Origin: Neoechinorhynchus agilis
Lineage: Eukaryota; Acanthocephala
Assembly: GCA_051530055.1 (NCBI GenBank)
Contig: CM121342.1
Coordinates: 620,001 to 684,000, forward strand
Reading direction: 5' to 3'
DNA: 64,000 bases
The notes under the pieces are model-generated. The model was not told where the DNA came from. It saw nothing but the letters and a program-made list of their open reading frames with translations, and searched no databases. The position numbers were made by a program, and so were the translations under genes. Positions 11,191 to 22,246 of this stretch are shown here, in pieces. How positions within the stretch are numbered: position 1 is the first letter of the stretch; each line of letters opens with the position of its first letter.

Positions 11191-11579
11191 TTATTATTAC
11201 ACACAAGTCTTTTAAACGAAATTAAATAGACGACAAAATAGTCTAAGGTAGTTCTCATCTAACATTTGATCGTTTAAAATCCACGTCGTAATTTGGAGGC
11301 TGATTACAAATAATTTCCTTCTTAAAGGAAAACCACAAAAGATTTAAAAGACATTGTGAAATTAGTCATAGCTATGAGCGCTAAAATCGAAGCTCCCGAC
11401 GGCTTAATGAATTGTGCGTCACATTTCACACTCCTATTGTACTCAAATGATTCATTAATACAGGTCTTAAATGAAAATGTTTTGCCTTTGTGTGAGGCTC
11501 TTAAGCCAAGTTTTAAATATCCATGACTATAGTAAAATTAATCTGGAAATTGTCGTTTTTTGACACCTAAGACATCTCA
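11191..11579. other. Spacer downstream of the Mondo gene
   Basis: AT-rich. It should include the 3' untranslated region of the minus-strand Mondo gene. No other feature is supported. Confidence 0.4.
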
Positions 11580-13993
11580 CTACCATTGTTCATCTGCTGC
11601 TTGTCTGCATTGATCCGGAAGCTTCTCCGGATGATCCATAATTTCGGTGTTCATGCATATCTTCCTAATGGCATTTGTAGCCGCTGCAACAACTATTTAT
11701 GAAACCGTGCGATTATCTATATATCCTTCTTACCTGGTCTTAAATAATCCAGCGTCAAATACGTATTCAGCCATTGCATAGTAGTTTTATAAAGATCTTG
11801 TGGATTGCATACATGAACGGTTGAGCAATAGGTCTCATACACAGGCTTAAGAATTTGAGCCATTAAATAGAACTTCCAGCTCTTTGTGGTTTCCTCTCGA
11901 ACATAATCATGGAATAATTGTAGAGCATATTGATTGTCTGGTTGGCAATTCGATAGATGGGTTACAAGACCAGTTAAAGGCAATTGCTTTTGACAGTCAC
12001 TAATTCTTTTCTCAAGGTTGTTTGAAATTGTCTTACAACGCATAATCTCGTGTTTAAGACCCTCAACTTCATTGCGTAGTTGCACTACATATTCAGACGT
12101 CTTTTTAAGAACACCCGCTTTACTTATACGAATATTGCTAACTAGTCCGGGTACCATATCTTTTAAGACCTTTAGAGAATCCTTGGAGTGAGATTGAGAT
12201 GCTCTTGGAAGACGTTGTTGATGGCACTGCTCTTGTGGAGGGCAAATGTCCATAAGTAATGGCGGTTCCGACAGAGGTGGCATCACTTGTTCAGCGTCGC
12301 TGTAGCCGTAATATTGGTTCGGTATAATCTGTTGATTAAGTGAATCATCGATCGTAACGTTCGTCGAAATTATATTTGCGTCAATGTCTGTCATTTGCCG
12401 CGATCCCGCAGCAATCATTGTTATTGGCAGACTCCAAGCATCCTCATTCATGCTTCCAATATCTACTTGCGAAATATTAAATATATCGCTCTTAATTCGT
12501 TAAACAAATATTCTCTTAAGGTGCAGAAGATTGACGTTGAAATTTTCCAAACGTCTAGATATTTTTAAAATTTTAGTATTTAAGCTTAAAAAATCGTTCG
12601 AACTTTTTTTTATTGAAAAGGAAAATTTTGATTTGAAAAATTAGCTATTAGAAAAACTCACACATGCTAGAATCGTTGTTAGCATAATCAAATACAGGAA
12701 GTCCAGTGAAATTGAAGTAGTCGTTTTGATAATCCTGATAAGACATATTTGGTTGGAAAAGATCCGAATTTCTTGGATAATCTTCTGTATACGTAAATCA
12801 GCCTTTTTAATTGAACGAAAACAAAACACCTTTGCTTTCCCCTTTCGAATGGAGAAGAAATCTAAAATCCAACTGGGCAATTAAATCATCTTCCGGGCAT
12901 GTATTCATAATTTCTTTCTATTACAAGTCTAAATTAGTTCTTGAGTTCGCGTTCTACTTGAAACTTACGTCGCCCGTCTTCATTATTTCAGTCAAAATTA
13001 CCTTCGAAAAACTTCTCCATTTTTTGTATTTTTCTTTAAAACGCTCAATTTCACCTTCGCGAATAATGTTTTCGTCGTATACGGAAGGTGCATCCTGAAA
13101 TGATTGCAAAAGATAATGAAAGCAAAATGTTATTAGCTATTATTATGTTAAGACACCAGCAGTCTTTTGATTTAAAAAATGGTTTGAAGTTAAAATTCCA
13201 AATTATCTTGAAATACTTTTTATTAGAGAATTATTTTGATGGTCACGTTATCCGGGTTGCTAGAACCGATAATTATTTTTCGGATCAATGCTGTTATGCT
13301 CCAGAATAAAATACGACAGGCGTTTTTATCCCATATCGGAAGTTTAAACGTGTTACATTTGCTTATTTTTTAAAAATTTTAAAGTGAACTGATTCATCTC
13401 AATACGCGTTCGGCGAAATGCAATTATTATTCGTAGACGGACTTATTTTTCATGACAATAAATAGCATTTTAAACTCAAGTAGTTTTTTAAAGTCAATGC
13501 TTTTGGTTTGAGTAACTTTTTTGTGGGTGGCCATTAGAAAACCAAAAGCTGATTTGAAATGATATTTAAGTATTAAAACTTACACTCGATTTACTGTACG
13601 GAATCCATCTTGCTCCTCGTTGAATATCTACGAGAACCAACGACTTGTGATATTAAAAATACAGCGATCTTACATAGACGGTGCCATCCGCGCCATATTA
13701 AATTATTTAAACGTATTTTGAGTGTAAAAGGAATGCGAAAGCCCCTAAAGCTCTTCCATTTTGGAGTGTTCAATTGTCTAATTGCTTTTGCAGGAATTCT
13801 GAATAAATTGCGAAAAGTACCTGAATATTGCACTGAGGCTGTTGCTGATTCTTGAGAGATCCATTTCAAACATTGGCAATGAGGTCTTCTTTTCAGGATT
13901 TAGAGGAGCCACGCATTGTTCGTTCGAGAAACGTTGCACATTTTGCAATATTGGTTCTTTGTGTGATTGATCTGGCATTGGACTAGACGCCAT
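11580..13993 (-). CDS. MLXIP: Mondo/MLXIP-type bHLH-zipper transcription factor
   Basis: Multi-exon gene for a Mondo-family factor (glucose-6-phosphate-responsive partner of Mlx in known animals). Exons supported by frame and homology: 13821-13993, 13674-13798, 13600-13643, 12969-13094, one ending at 12662 (start unresolved), 11734-12462 and 11580-11683. The N-terminal exons hold the Mondo conserved region (PKWKSFRGF, KIRLNNLIWRGW, then REGEIERFKEKYKKWR). The 11734-12462 exon holds helix-loop-helix, zipper (ISKAGVLKKTSEYVVQL) and the dimerisation/cytoplasmic-localisation domain (WKFYLMAQILKPVYETY). The last exon gives LRP-AATNAIRKI...LPDQ, matching the family's C-terminus. Introns include 22 bp (13799-13820), 30 bp (13644-13673) and 50 bp (11684-11733). 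The basic region before helix 1 lacks the usual H-E-R contacts. The true 5' end and one or two middle exons are unresolved. Confidence 0.85.
13644..13673 (-). other. Candidate 30-bp intron in the Mondo gene
   Basis: Reading the minus strand, GTAAGATCG...TCACAAG separates exon codons ...WHRL from FVGSRRY.... Removing it keeps the frame and aligns with the family block that follows WRAWY in other Mondo proteins (a QYVERRK-like segment). GT and AG ends are present. Reading through instead gives a non-homologous frame. Confidence 0.6.
13799..13820 (-). other. Candidate 22-bp intron in the Mondo gene
   Basis: Minus strand GTACTTTTCG...TTATTCAG. Its removal joins SNSLSAIF-R to IPAKAIRQLNTPKWKSF in frame. 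The result has nearly the same spacing as the family segment from IDxxLTRLF to SPKWKSF. Canonical GT and CAG ends are present. This would be among the shortest animal spliceosomal introns. Confidence 0.6.
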
Positions 13994-13999
13994 GACCTC

Positions 14000-14790
14000 G
14001 CTATCCGACTCCTGTTATACACAAGTGTTAATATATTATAAATAGTAAAACCATCTTTAGAGAGTAAGAGCATTTTTATGGTGAAAATTCCCCATTTCGC
14101 ATTTTTATTCTCGAGAATCGCTTATTCTGTGAATATAAGCATCTAACGCCCAACTTTCGAAAAACAAAACCTAAAAATGTGTTACTATAGAGCGCTTACC
14201 CTTCGTTCATGAACGACTGAAGACATAAAATGACCGGAATGAACAACGTCTCGTTTTTCGTTTTCTAATAATTGTTTTCTACATTGCCGCTTTGTTGTTC
14301 TAAACGTTTATTTCTTGTTTGGCAACACATTTTATTTAAATGAAATTTATCTACCTAGACAATGAGCTCCTGTGCGAAGCAGTTCGTTTGCACATCGCTC
14401 ACAAATAACTAAGACGTGGGAATTTCGTGAATATATAGTGGGCTCAAGTAGGCAGGCAATGAGGTTAGTTGTGAAATGCATGAGTAAGATCTTACCAGCG
14501 CGATGTTCTAGTGAGTAATAATCTTGGGCTTTTGTGTGGAGCACATAAACTGCAAGTTGGTTGATTTTAAATGCGTAGTTGCCATCTCATTGGTTTTCTT
14601 TTCTGACTTCATATGATAAAGCGTAGAAAAACTCTTGTTTTAGTACATTGTGGTAAAGAATAAAATTTGGGTCATGGAAAAACCTAATTAAATATAAGTG
14701 CAGCCGTCGGTTATTTTAATATTAAGCATTAATGGAAAGATCCTCATTTAATAAAATTCAATAAAAGCACGCACACTATATATTCTATGA
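14000..14790. other. Upstream region of the Mondo gene
   Basis: AT-rich with no confidently assigned exon. A minus-strand frame ending in a GTAAGATC donor-like site near 14482 could be an upstream untranslated or coding exon of the Mondo gene, but I cannot support it by homology. Confidence 0.3.
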
Positions 14791-14799
14791 ATGAACATA

Positions 14800-14990
14800 G
14801 TTTCGTTTTCTTCAAATGTTATGTTTGTTCGGCAGCTTCCTTGATGGCCGCGGCATTGCCGCGTTGGATCGCCGCGCTGATTCGCTGCAACAGGAAGCTG
14901 CTGGATCGCATATCGCCGATGGCATATTTTAGCATCCCTCCCAGTCGTGGGAGGAAGCGAATAAAATTTAAAAAATATTATCAATTTCTC
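14800..14990 (-). mobile_element. LINE family A C-terminal fragment
   Basis: A notably GC-richer stretch whose minus-strand translation contains SSFLLQRISAAIQRGNAAAI. This corresponds to the C-terminal block of LINE family A proteins (a QRIS.AIQRGNAA-like motif). Only this last part of the element is present. The base composition contrasts with its surroundings and suggests a more recent insertion than most LINE debris here. Confidence 0.7.
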
Positions 14991-15179
14991 CCAAGCCCTA
15001 TTGGCTTATTCAATGGGCTTCTAAATCTGCATATAATCTTCTAAAATACAAAAATTATTTTTTCAAAACGGTTCGAGATACTTTGGATTCAGCATGCCAT
15101 TTTTATTAGAATGAAGAGTCATCCATCACCCTTGTTTTTTATATTATTCGAGTTCCATCCACTTTTGGATTATCGCAGT

Positions 15180-17260
15180 CCAGTCTTCGTGTGCCCAAAT
15201 GAAAGTTAGGTTAGATAGAGCTTTATAGAAGGTCCCAGCAAACTTTTGCAAAAAAGACCAGACCTGAAATTGCCCCAGCATTCCAAACTGTTCTGATTTG
15301 ATTGTCATTTAAACCTAAAACTTTTCCTCTGCGTGATTTGGCCTGTGCAAGTTTCAGTAACCTATTCAGTTTTTTGAGGTCTCTTGTGGGCGATAAATTT
15401 TTCGTAAAGTGATATCCTAGTATAGTTAATCCTGAAGACCATTTGATGTTTGAGCCAAAGAAATTTCCCAAAAAACTTTAAATACTCTTTTTTCCTTTCT
15501 TCGATTTCGATTTAACCAAAAATTTGAAGGAAAGACCCATTTTCCCTAGAGAATTTTCGAGATATATTAAACAAGATAAAAGAACTTTCTTCGCCGCCAC
15601 ATAGTTTGGCTCTTTGATTATCACTGTGAGATCATCAGCATAGATTGATATTGACCTCGCCATTTTGCAGTTTTGGATAATGTATTGACTGACCAGGCAA
15701 AATAGAATTGGAGATAGCGGAGAGCCTTGCGGAACTCCTTTTCGGGGATAATATGTAATTTTGTCCGGATCATCTTGAAAAAAGAAAACTTTCGATTTTA
15801 AAATGTTTTTTATTCGTGCTATGATGTTGTAGGGGAAATAAAAGAATTTTAGCACCTTGATAATAAAATCAATAACCTGAGAGCCCCCCTGAGTTCCATT
15901 GGACCACCTTTAGCTCCATCTTACCTCCTGTTATGTAATAAGTTGCTTATCCCCTGGGCACAAACTTCGTTCTGTTCTTCCCATATTTGCTTAATACTCT
16001 TCTCGTTTAAACCCTCGTCCCCTTCCATTTCAACATCCGAGTCATGCAGGAGATCAACAATTTCGGCATTATTTGAATATTCTTGCTTGGATCTTTTAAC
16101 TGGACCTTTAATTAAATTAACCGATTTCCTTTGCAGGTCTAGAGATTTTGTGATGTTAACCATCAATGCGTCGAAATGAGCCGAGAGACGTCTTCTTAAC
16201 CTTGAATAACCATTTGAATTCTTTTATCTACCAAGTTAAGGATGTTTTTGGCAAATTCATCCAGTCTCGCATCCAGATTGGGTTAGAAACCTCTTCTGGA
16301 TTTTCATTGGTTAGTGCCAAAGTGCTCGTTTGGTTTGTCATCCTAATTTTTCGTGTTCTCGACCATGCCGATTCAGTTGAGTTTGATATGTTCCTTATGC
16401 TCTGTCCCCATGCTTTAGTCTTTGAATGCTGAACATGTTCTCGAAAAGGCACAGTGTCCTTCTTGTCCGCAATTACAGCATTGTCTTTTTTGTTTGTCAC
16501 ATTTACTATTGTGATGATATCGAGAACAGAACGCACATCGAACTTTTTTGCTAGGACAGCGCTGAGCCCAATGTCCCCGTTGCTGACATCCTGCACATCT
16601 TGGGTAAATATGGTCATCCTGATATGAGATTTCATTAGCCGTGAAATTTACTTCCATTGATTGGAAGAAACATCTCATGCTGGTAAGTTTGTCTCGAATT
16701 TTCCTTGCTGCTTTTACCACAGCTTTACAATTGAACTTTTCTTCAGACTCCTTCTTATTCTCTTAACTGATATCCGGAGAAATCCCCGATACAATGAAGG
16801 TTGACTCGTATGATCCATTGGTTATCAGTACGTCCGAAGTATCGCATTCACCTAGATACTCTTCGTATTCGATTCTATAGTTATCACTTATAAGAAAAAC
16901 TTTCATCTACCATGCAAAATACGTTATTGATTTGATGCGCTGGACATCGTCTTTGTATTTCCTCAGCCAAGGGGCGAGAAAACGTGTATGTATAACTTCT
17001 CTAGGTAGAATCGGGAAGGCCATTTTTGTGTTATTTGTTCCAAGTAAACCATTTCCTTTGTACTCGCTAGGTTATTCTGAGTATGTTGAACATCGTTGGA
17101 TTTTTTGTCATAATGATGACATACTTGTTTTTTCAATGTTGAGGATACCGGTATCCTAAGTTTATTGGGTGGCCGTTTGCCACCCTCCTCCGCAACAAGA
17201 GGTTGCGGAAACATTGTTGATGTTTTTATTAGAATGACACTTTTCAATATGCATTTTGTT
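15180..17260 (-). mobile_element. LINE family B (I/Jockey group-like), internally deleted
   Basis: Minus-strand two-ORF LINE. ORF1 (about 15921-17247) ends with three CCHC zinc knuckles (CAGCQQRGHWAQRC, CAFCSRYHHNSKC, CNCGQEGHCAFSRTC) and an acidic tail. ORF2 starts at about 15884 with MELKVVQWNSGG, the first strand of the AP-type endonuclease. It then jumps straight to mid reverse transcriptase (GVPQGSPLSPILF, catalytic YADD) and, after a frame break, the thumb (IKWSSGLTILGYHF). Nearly all of the endonuclease and the N-terminal half of the RT are missing. The last recognisable RT thumb sequence lies near 15220; the element's exact 3' end is unclear. Confidence 0.85.
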
Positions 17261-17950
17261 CATTGATTTCCTCGATTTTTGCTTTAATTCAGTATTTTTC
17301 GCTGCTAATGTCAACGTAATCGGTTAAAAAACATTTATTGCTTGTATTTTGCATTTTTAAATTTATTCCGATTTTAAAAAGATTTATTGTTACTCAACAA
17401 AAGTATCTGTGCCAAAATCGTCTGATCAGCTTAAACAATCGTCCACATTTTCAAATTCTTGTTGCTCTGATTTAAACCACTACAGAGTGCTGCGTATGTG
17501 GTCGGGCGACCGTTCCAGTTCACCGTAAAATTTAGTTTCTAATAAAATGAAACATGCCCATGTTTGAGGCCAAATTTATAATTTTTAACTCGGAAGATTA
17601 AGTGAGATATGATACAACTATTTAAAAACAAAAATTTGATGGCAAATATGCTGCTGTCCAAAAGCATAAACATTAATTTGTGTAATGTTTTCGCTGTAAT
17701 GTTAATATCTTACAGCGTTGGTCCATCCAAATGCAATGCAAAGACCTAAAAATAAGACATAATATTGGTCGAATGCATTAGCTGAATAAGATCGCAATTA
17801 AGTATACGTATTTAGTCACTGTTTTGCAGCCCGATTTACTGCCTCTATTTTCCAAATGATTTGCACCTAATTATGCTTTGTAGCCTTTTAACTAATCTCC
17901 AAAAATGTAGAAAGGTTTGAATCAACCAAAAATCTAAGTGATAGAGTAAT
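17261..17950. other. Unannotated AT-rich spacer
   Basis: No supported gene. Open frames here are short and unlike any family I know. Confidence 0.4.
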
Positions 17951-18261
17951 TAGGTGCCCGGAGTGGCCGTGTGGTGTGCGCGTTTAAAATGCGCTCGATA
18001 TGTCGAAGGTTCAACGCCACCGATCGCTGGGCTCCACGGGTGTGCGAGGCTGCTGGAAGGAGTGGGGTCAGGTTTGAGATCGCCCATCGGCCCCAAAAAG
18101 TGGGTTGGCCCTGTCCCCTCGAGTGCGGCTAAGCGCCTCCGATGTGTACAAGTCAGCCGAAAAGGCTCTCAGAAAAGGAATATAGCCGAAAGGCTCAAAA
18201 GAAGATGTCGCAAGACCAATCAATCTGAAGGTCCGACTGTAAGGATAAATAAATTCTACAA
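17950..18261 (+). repeat. tRNA-like SINE head and LTR-like segment
   Basis: Begins with a tRNA-like module: an A-box-like GTGGCCGTGTGGT near 17962 and a B-box-like AGGTTCAACGCC near 18007, as in tRNA-derived SINE heads. A GC-rich body follows to about 18230, then AATAAA and a TACA end exactly before the primer-binding site of the LTR fossil at 18263. It is either a SINE inserted beside or within the LTR, or a SINE head followed by a solo part of the 5' LTR. The border between the two is unclear. Confidence 0.5.
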
Positions 18262-18780
18262 TTGGTGACCCCGACAAAATTGACCGTAGTTCAACACCCG
18301 AAGCAACTCGATCAAGCCACGTAAATGCTGTTTCGCTCCTACTTCCTCAGTTTTGGGCACGACAGCCACGATTTTGGTATGTCCAAGCTGAGGCTCAATT
18401 TGCTTTACGGAACATCTAAAGCGGCTACGTGATAAGGTTAGATCTCTGGCACACTTGCCCGTTGTGAACCATGGTAAGGAGACGACACTCGTAACGCATG
18501 TACTTAACAGAGCATCTTTCGTTTTCATCAGAAGCGGTCAGCCCGGAAATCCTCTACAGGCTTCAGGGAAATGAAAAGTTTTTCACGGTGGATTATGGTC
18601 GAAAACCAGAAAATGTAACGATCGATAGCCTCAAATAAGCGTATATCGACCAAACGACACCTGTCCTACTCGCGCAACCTCCTAAGCGAGGTAGATCACC
18701 TTAAAAACAACGGAAGGACCGAAACAAACCTTCTTGGAGGGAGCTACGTAGCGTAGTGATGTCTCCGTGTTTTGTTGAAT
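18262..18780 (+). mobile_element. Fossil Ty3/Gypsy LTR element, internally deleted
   Basis: Starts with TGGTGACCCCGAC (18263-18275), a primer-binding site complementary to the 3' end of tRNA-Trp, the primer of CsRn1-type elements. A gag-like N-terminal piece follows (FWYVQAEAQFALRNI, about 18345-18415). A Pol C-terminal piece comes next (about 18575-18640, FFTVDYGRKPENVTIDSLK), then a purine-rich tract and the apparent start of a 3' LTR (from about 18740). Most of the interior is gone and the remainder is broken; a fossil. It may belong to the same broad family as the element at 1-1976. Confidence 0.65.
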
Positions 18781-19139
18781 TATTAAAACATGTTTTGAGG
18801 CGATGGTGGATTACGACCTAACGATGCCTTCTACACCTGTTGATTTTTGAACATTTTTATTTTGATAATATTTCAGTTCTGCTGGCAATCGCATCATTTT
18901 TTGTAGAGGATTTAGTTCAAAATTTGTTCACATTATTGAAAGCGTAAAATATCGCACATTTAAATAGAAAACATGTAAAGTATTATAAACTTAAATGTGA
19001 GAAAAAACATTCGATCAACGATATCTGGAAAACTTTAAGAATTAGGGGAACAAAAAATACAAAACGTTGGATAAAATTTATAAAATGCACCGTCAAATCA
19101 ATTTGTGCGTGTATATAACACGTTTATTGAGAATACAAA
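18781..19139. other. Spacer, possibly LTR remains
   Basis: AT-rich. The first part may be the 3' LTR of the adjacent fossil. Nothing else is supported. Confidence 0.3.
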
Positions 19140-20525
19140 GAAAGGTTTAGGAGGACCCATGTACCTTTGGGTCCCCATCCGTTAATATGGATATATGCAG
19201 TCAAGGGATGCCCGTTCGGGAGGTAATATCTGGTCGGCGGGATGTCTATTCAAATAGGAACTATTCAGCCGGAAACGGTTCGTTCGGGTGAGGATGCGTC
19301 TGTTCGATTGAGAATATCCGGTTGGGTTGGAAAGTCCGTTCTGATGGTAATATCTGGTCGGAGGGCTGCCTATTCGGGTAGGAACTATCCACTCGGGGAC
19401 GGTTCGTTCGGGTGAGGATGTCCGTTCGATTAAGAATATTCAGTTGGGTTGGAAGGGTCCGTTCTGGTGGGAATTAGAGTTTATTGCCTGCAGGAGCGCT
19501 TATAAGGTTGGTCTTTTCTCAGAATCATTTCGGGTTATTATATCCGAGAAGATTGAGCGCATAGAAAAAGGAGCGTAGATATAGTGAGGTACGAGGTATA
19601 GTAGGGTGAAACGAATTAAGATTACGAATGTTGTGCTCGTGTGAAAAGGGAGCGATATATGGTGGAAAATGTGGTGGTAGAGTTGAAAGGCGTTTTGATT
19701 GTTTTATGAAAATAGCATCATGGCATTCGGTGAGGGGGGAAAGTCAGATATGCAAATTTTAGATGCTCTTTTATGAAGAATTTCAAGACGGCGGATTAGC
19801 GATTTGGAAAAGTTGCAAAAAACGGGATAACCGTAGGTGAGGGATGGTAAGATAAAGCAGAAGTAAAATTTGTAGAGATCGGGTGAAAGAATTCCTAAAT
19901 GTCCTATGCGTTTGAGAAGATAAATTTTAAAGGCGTTGTGTTTGAGGGAGAGAGTGATGTGCGAGTCCCATTTCGAATTTGATTGAAATTGGATACCCAG
20001 AATTCTTAGGGAGGTTACTCGTAGGATGTCATTTAGAAGCTCAGGGGATGATGTGGGGTTGCGGGAGAGACGGGATAATTTCGAAGCATTTAGAGAAATC
20101 GAGATGGAGTTTGTGATTGGTGCAGAAATCTTTTATGTGTGTGATTTCCTTAGAGGTTAAGGAAAAGGCGAGGTGGAGTGGTGATTGAGTGACGAGGGTG
20201 AGTGTCTGCATATAAGAAAAGTTTAGAGTGAGAGGAGATAGGTTTGAGGTCGTTTAGGAAAATATTAAAGAGAAGTGGTGACAGCACAGCACCTTGAAGT
20301 ACGCCTTTGGAGAAGGATAGGCCAATAGAAAAGGTAGAACAGCAGTGAATGTATTGTTTGCGATTGTGAAGATAAGATTGGAGCCAGCTGATCTGCCACA
20401 AGTTGAGACCAAAATCGGAGCAGGCCCGGAGGAGTAAATAGTCCACTGAGTCGAAAGCTTTAGATAAATCAAGTTGAATGAGACGGATGACGTGGGAGGA
20501 CGGGTGACATGGGAGGTACATTAGT
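19140..20525 (-). mobile_element. LINE family D (CR1/Jockey-like), degraded copy
   Basis: Minus-strand copy of the family also seen at 9950-11190. Reverse transcriptase sequence lies at 20150-20521 (LIQLDLSKAFDSVDY, SYLHNRKQYIHCCST, GVLQGAVLSPLLFNIFLND, then LYAD at the catalytic site). Degraded C-terminal ORF2 sequence continues to about 19500, and a 3' untranslated region to about 19140 contains a tandem repeat. The 5' end is truncated at about 20525, as is usual for LINE insertions. The element's 5' end lies 125 bp from the orphan gene at 20650. Confidence 0.82.
19213..19472. repeat. Tandem repeat of about 124 bp in LINE D 3' region
   Basis: Two adjacent units, 19213-19336 and 19337-19459, plus the start of a third. 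Each begins CGTTC then GGTAATATCTGGTCGG and later has GGTTCGTTCGGGTGAGGATG and GGTTGGGTTGGAA. Inside each unit a shorter GTTCGGG/TTCGATT motif recurs. The units differ at perhaps 10-15% of positions, so the duplication is not recent. Confidence 0.85.
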
Positions 20526-20649
20526 CAATATCTAATACCCATGACTCGTCAATGACGGAAATTACTGTAGCGTCAATCGTGAATAACTCATTGTTACATA
20601 CTTCAAAGAGTGAGAACACGATCATTGCAAAAAATCATTCAGAGAACGA

Positions 20650-21195
20650 ATGTACTCGTATCAGTACTATCGAGATCCACTTTTGGACGAAATGTTAAAA
20701 ATGAAGCCTGATATCGATCCGAAACATATAATAACCGATACATTGCCTGATCAGATCATTTCCACTTTCACAGATGAAATTGATCTTTCCTTGGATAGTC
20801 GAGATGAAAACCCGTATCCTGACGTTTATGTAGGTTTTGATAGAGCGTCCGTTAATTCAGAATCGTTACCTGAATTGAACTCAAAAGACCATCTTAGATA
20901 CGGATATCGATATCTTGAATCCATTCATTGTCACGATGATCAGGATTACGAAAGAGGATTTGTTAACAATGCTGTTCCTGATGGATTTGCGCCTTATTGC
21001 AGTCCAGGAGATTTCGATGACATAATTATTGATAGTCTATACGCGAATTCCGATAAAATTACCATCAAAAATCAAAGATTCAAACAATTTGATTATTTAC
21101 CTCTGCCAGTTTCATCGTACTTACACTGGATACCAATGCCAAAAGCTCGAAAAATATTTAGATCGAGAGGCGAATTGTGGATGGAAAAGAGTTAA
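20650..21195 (+). CDS. Orphan acidic protein, function unknown
   Basis: A 181-codon intact frame with an ATG start. The protein is hydrophilic and rich in Asp, Tyr and Ser, with no signal peptide, membrane segment or domain that I recognise. It ends in a basic segment (PMPKARKIFRSRGELW). Codon composition looks like that of neighbouring host genes, and there are no in-frame stops, which supports real coding. An AATAAA-type signal lies about 80 bp downstream. No paralogue is visible in the window. It could be a single-exon gene or the main exon of a larger one. Confidence 0.5.
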   Translation: MYSYQYYRDPLLDEMLKMKPDIDPKHIITDTLPDQIISTFTDEIDLSLDSRDENPYPDVYVGFDRASVNSESLPELNSKDHLRYGYRYLESIHCHDDQDYERGFVNNAVPDGFAPYCSPGDFDDIIIDSLYANSDKITIKNQRFKQFDYLPLPVSSYLHWIPMPKARKIFRSRGELWMEKS

Positions 21196-21229
21196 TCTAC
21201 TCAGATACACATAGTCCTTAAACTATAGC

Positions 21230-22246
21230 TTATTAAACACAACTATAATTTCGAATGAATCTAGTTCACCTCAACAAAATAAAAACTTCTCTTGACATGT
21301 AGAACAACGAAGGAGTTTGATTGGGACTCACATCAAACAGGAGTACCACTGTTTCGCTTCCCATTGTGCCTTTGACAAAAATTGCTATGATACGAAAAAT
21401 TATTTTGGGGAAAACATTAAAAATAGTGGCTCTAATGTGACCCGCGCCTAAAAGGCCCTGAAGATTCTATTATGGAATCTTTATACCACCATAAGGATTC
21501 CTTCAATTAAAATAACAGTTGTCGAGATTTTGCATCCCCACTATAAATACACAAACACCCATAGCAAATGGCACAATGATTGAGGTGTATGTGCTTAAAA
21601 GCATCCTCGAGTGGATTATGGAACAGTTAAACAACCTAGTGACATTCAACAAACGTGAGCCTCCCGATTACCTATTCAGAACCTCTTGTAAGTTATTCAG
21701 AACATTTCCCCTAACTTTGATAGGGGCAAAAGAAGTTTTCTTGACTATTCACCAGTCTAGCCTCGTGAAATTTCAGGAAATAAAAAAATCAAAATACACA
21801 ACCCTTCTCGATGAATAATAATATTTCCAATTTAGGCTTTGATGGATTTCTCATAGCTTATTCTATTAGATATCAAAACCACAATAATAATGCGCACTCA
21901 GACAACGAACACGATTATATCTATCAAATGACGTACGTCATCATTGATTAGTAGTTACATATATAACAGGCTTCCCAACGTATAATGCCTCGCGAGCATA
22001 TCGTATGTCACTACACCTTTTGCAAGGTATTTCAAAAGCGTCCTTGGGTCTCCTACGTTTTCAGGATACTGGTCCTTTACTTCTATTGAATAGGCTCCCA
22101 TATATACCTTAATTATGCCCCTTCCCAAATACCAAGAAACTCATATATTGGCTTTTCTGATGGTTACAAATCTGTATAAGAAAAACACTTAGTTCTCGAC
22201 ACCTTTGCTCCATCAAGAATGATATATTTTCAATTAAAATTGTTCT
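21230..22246. other. Unannotated AT-rich region
   Basis: No supported gene. A 99-codon plus-strand frame (21519-21818) has no recognisable domain, and I do not call it. Confidence 0.35.

Noticed and set aside
17950-18030. A functional tRNA gene
   Set aside because: The A- and B-box-like words are present, but I could not form a full cloverleaf with a plausible anticodon arm, and the context is repeat-rich; a SINE head is more likely.
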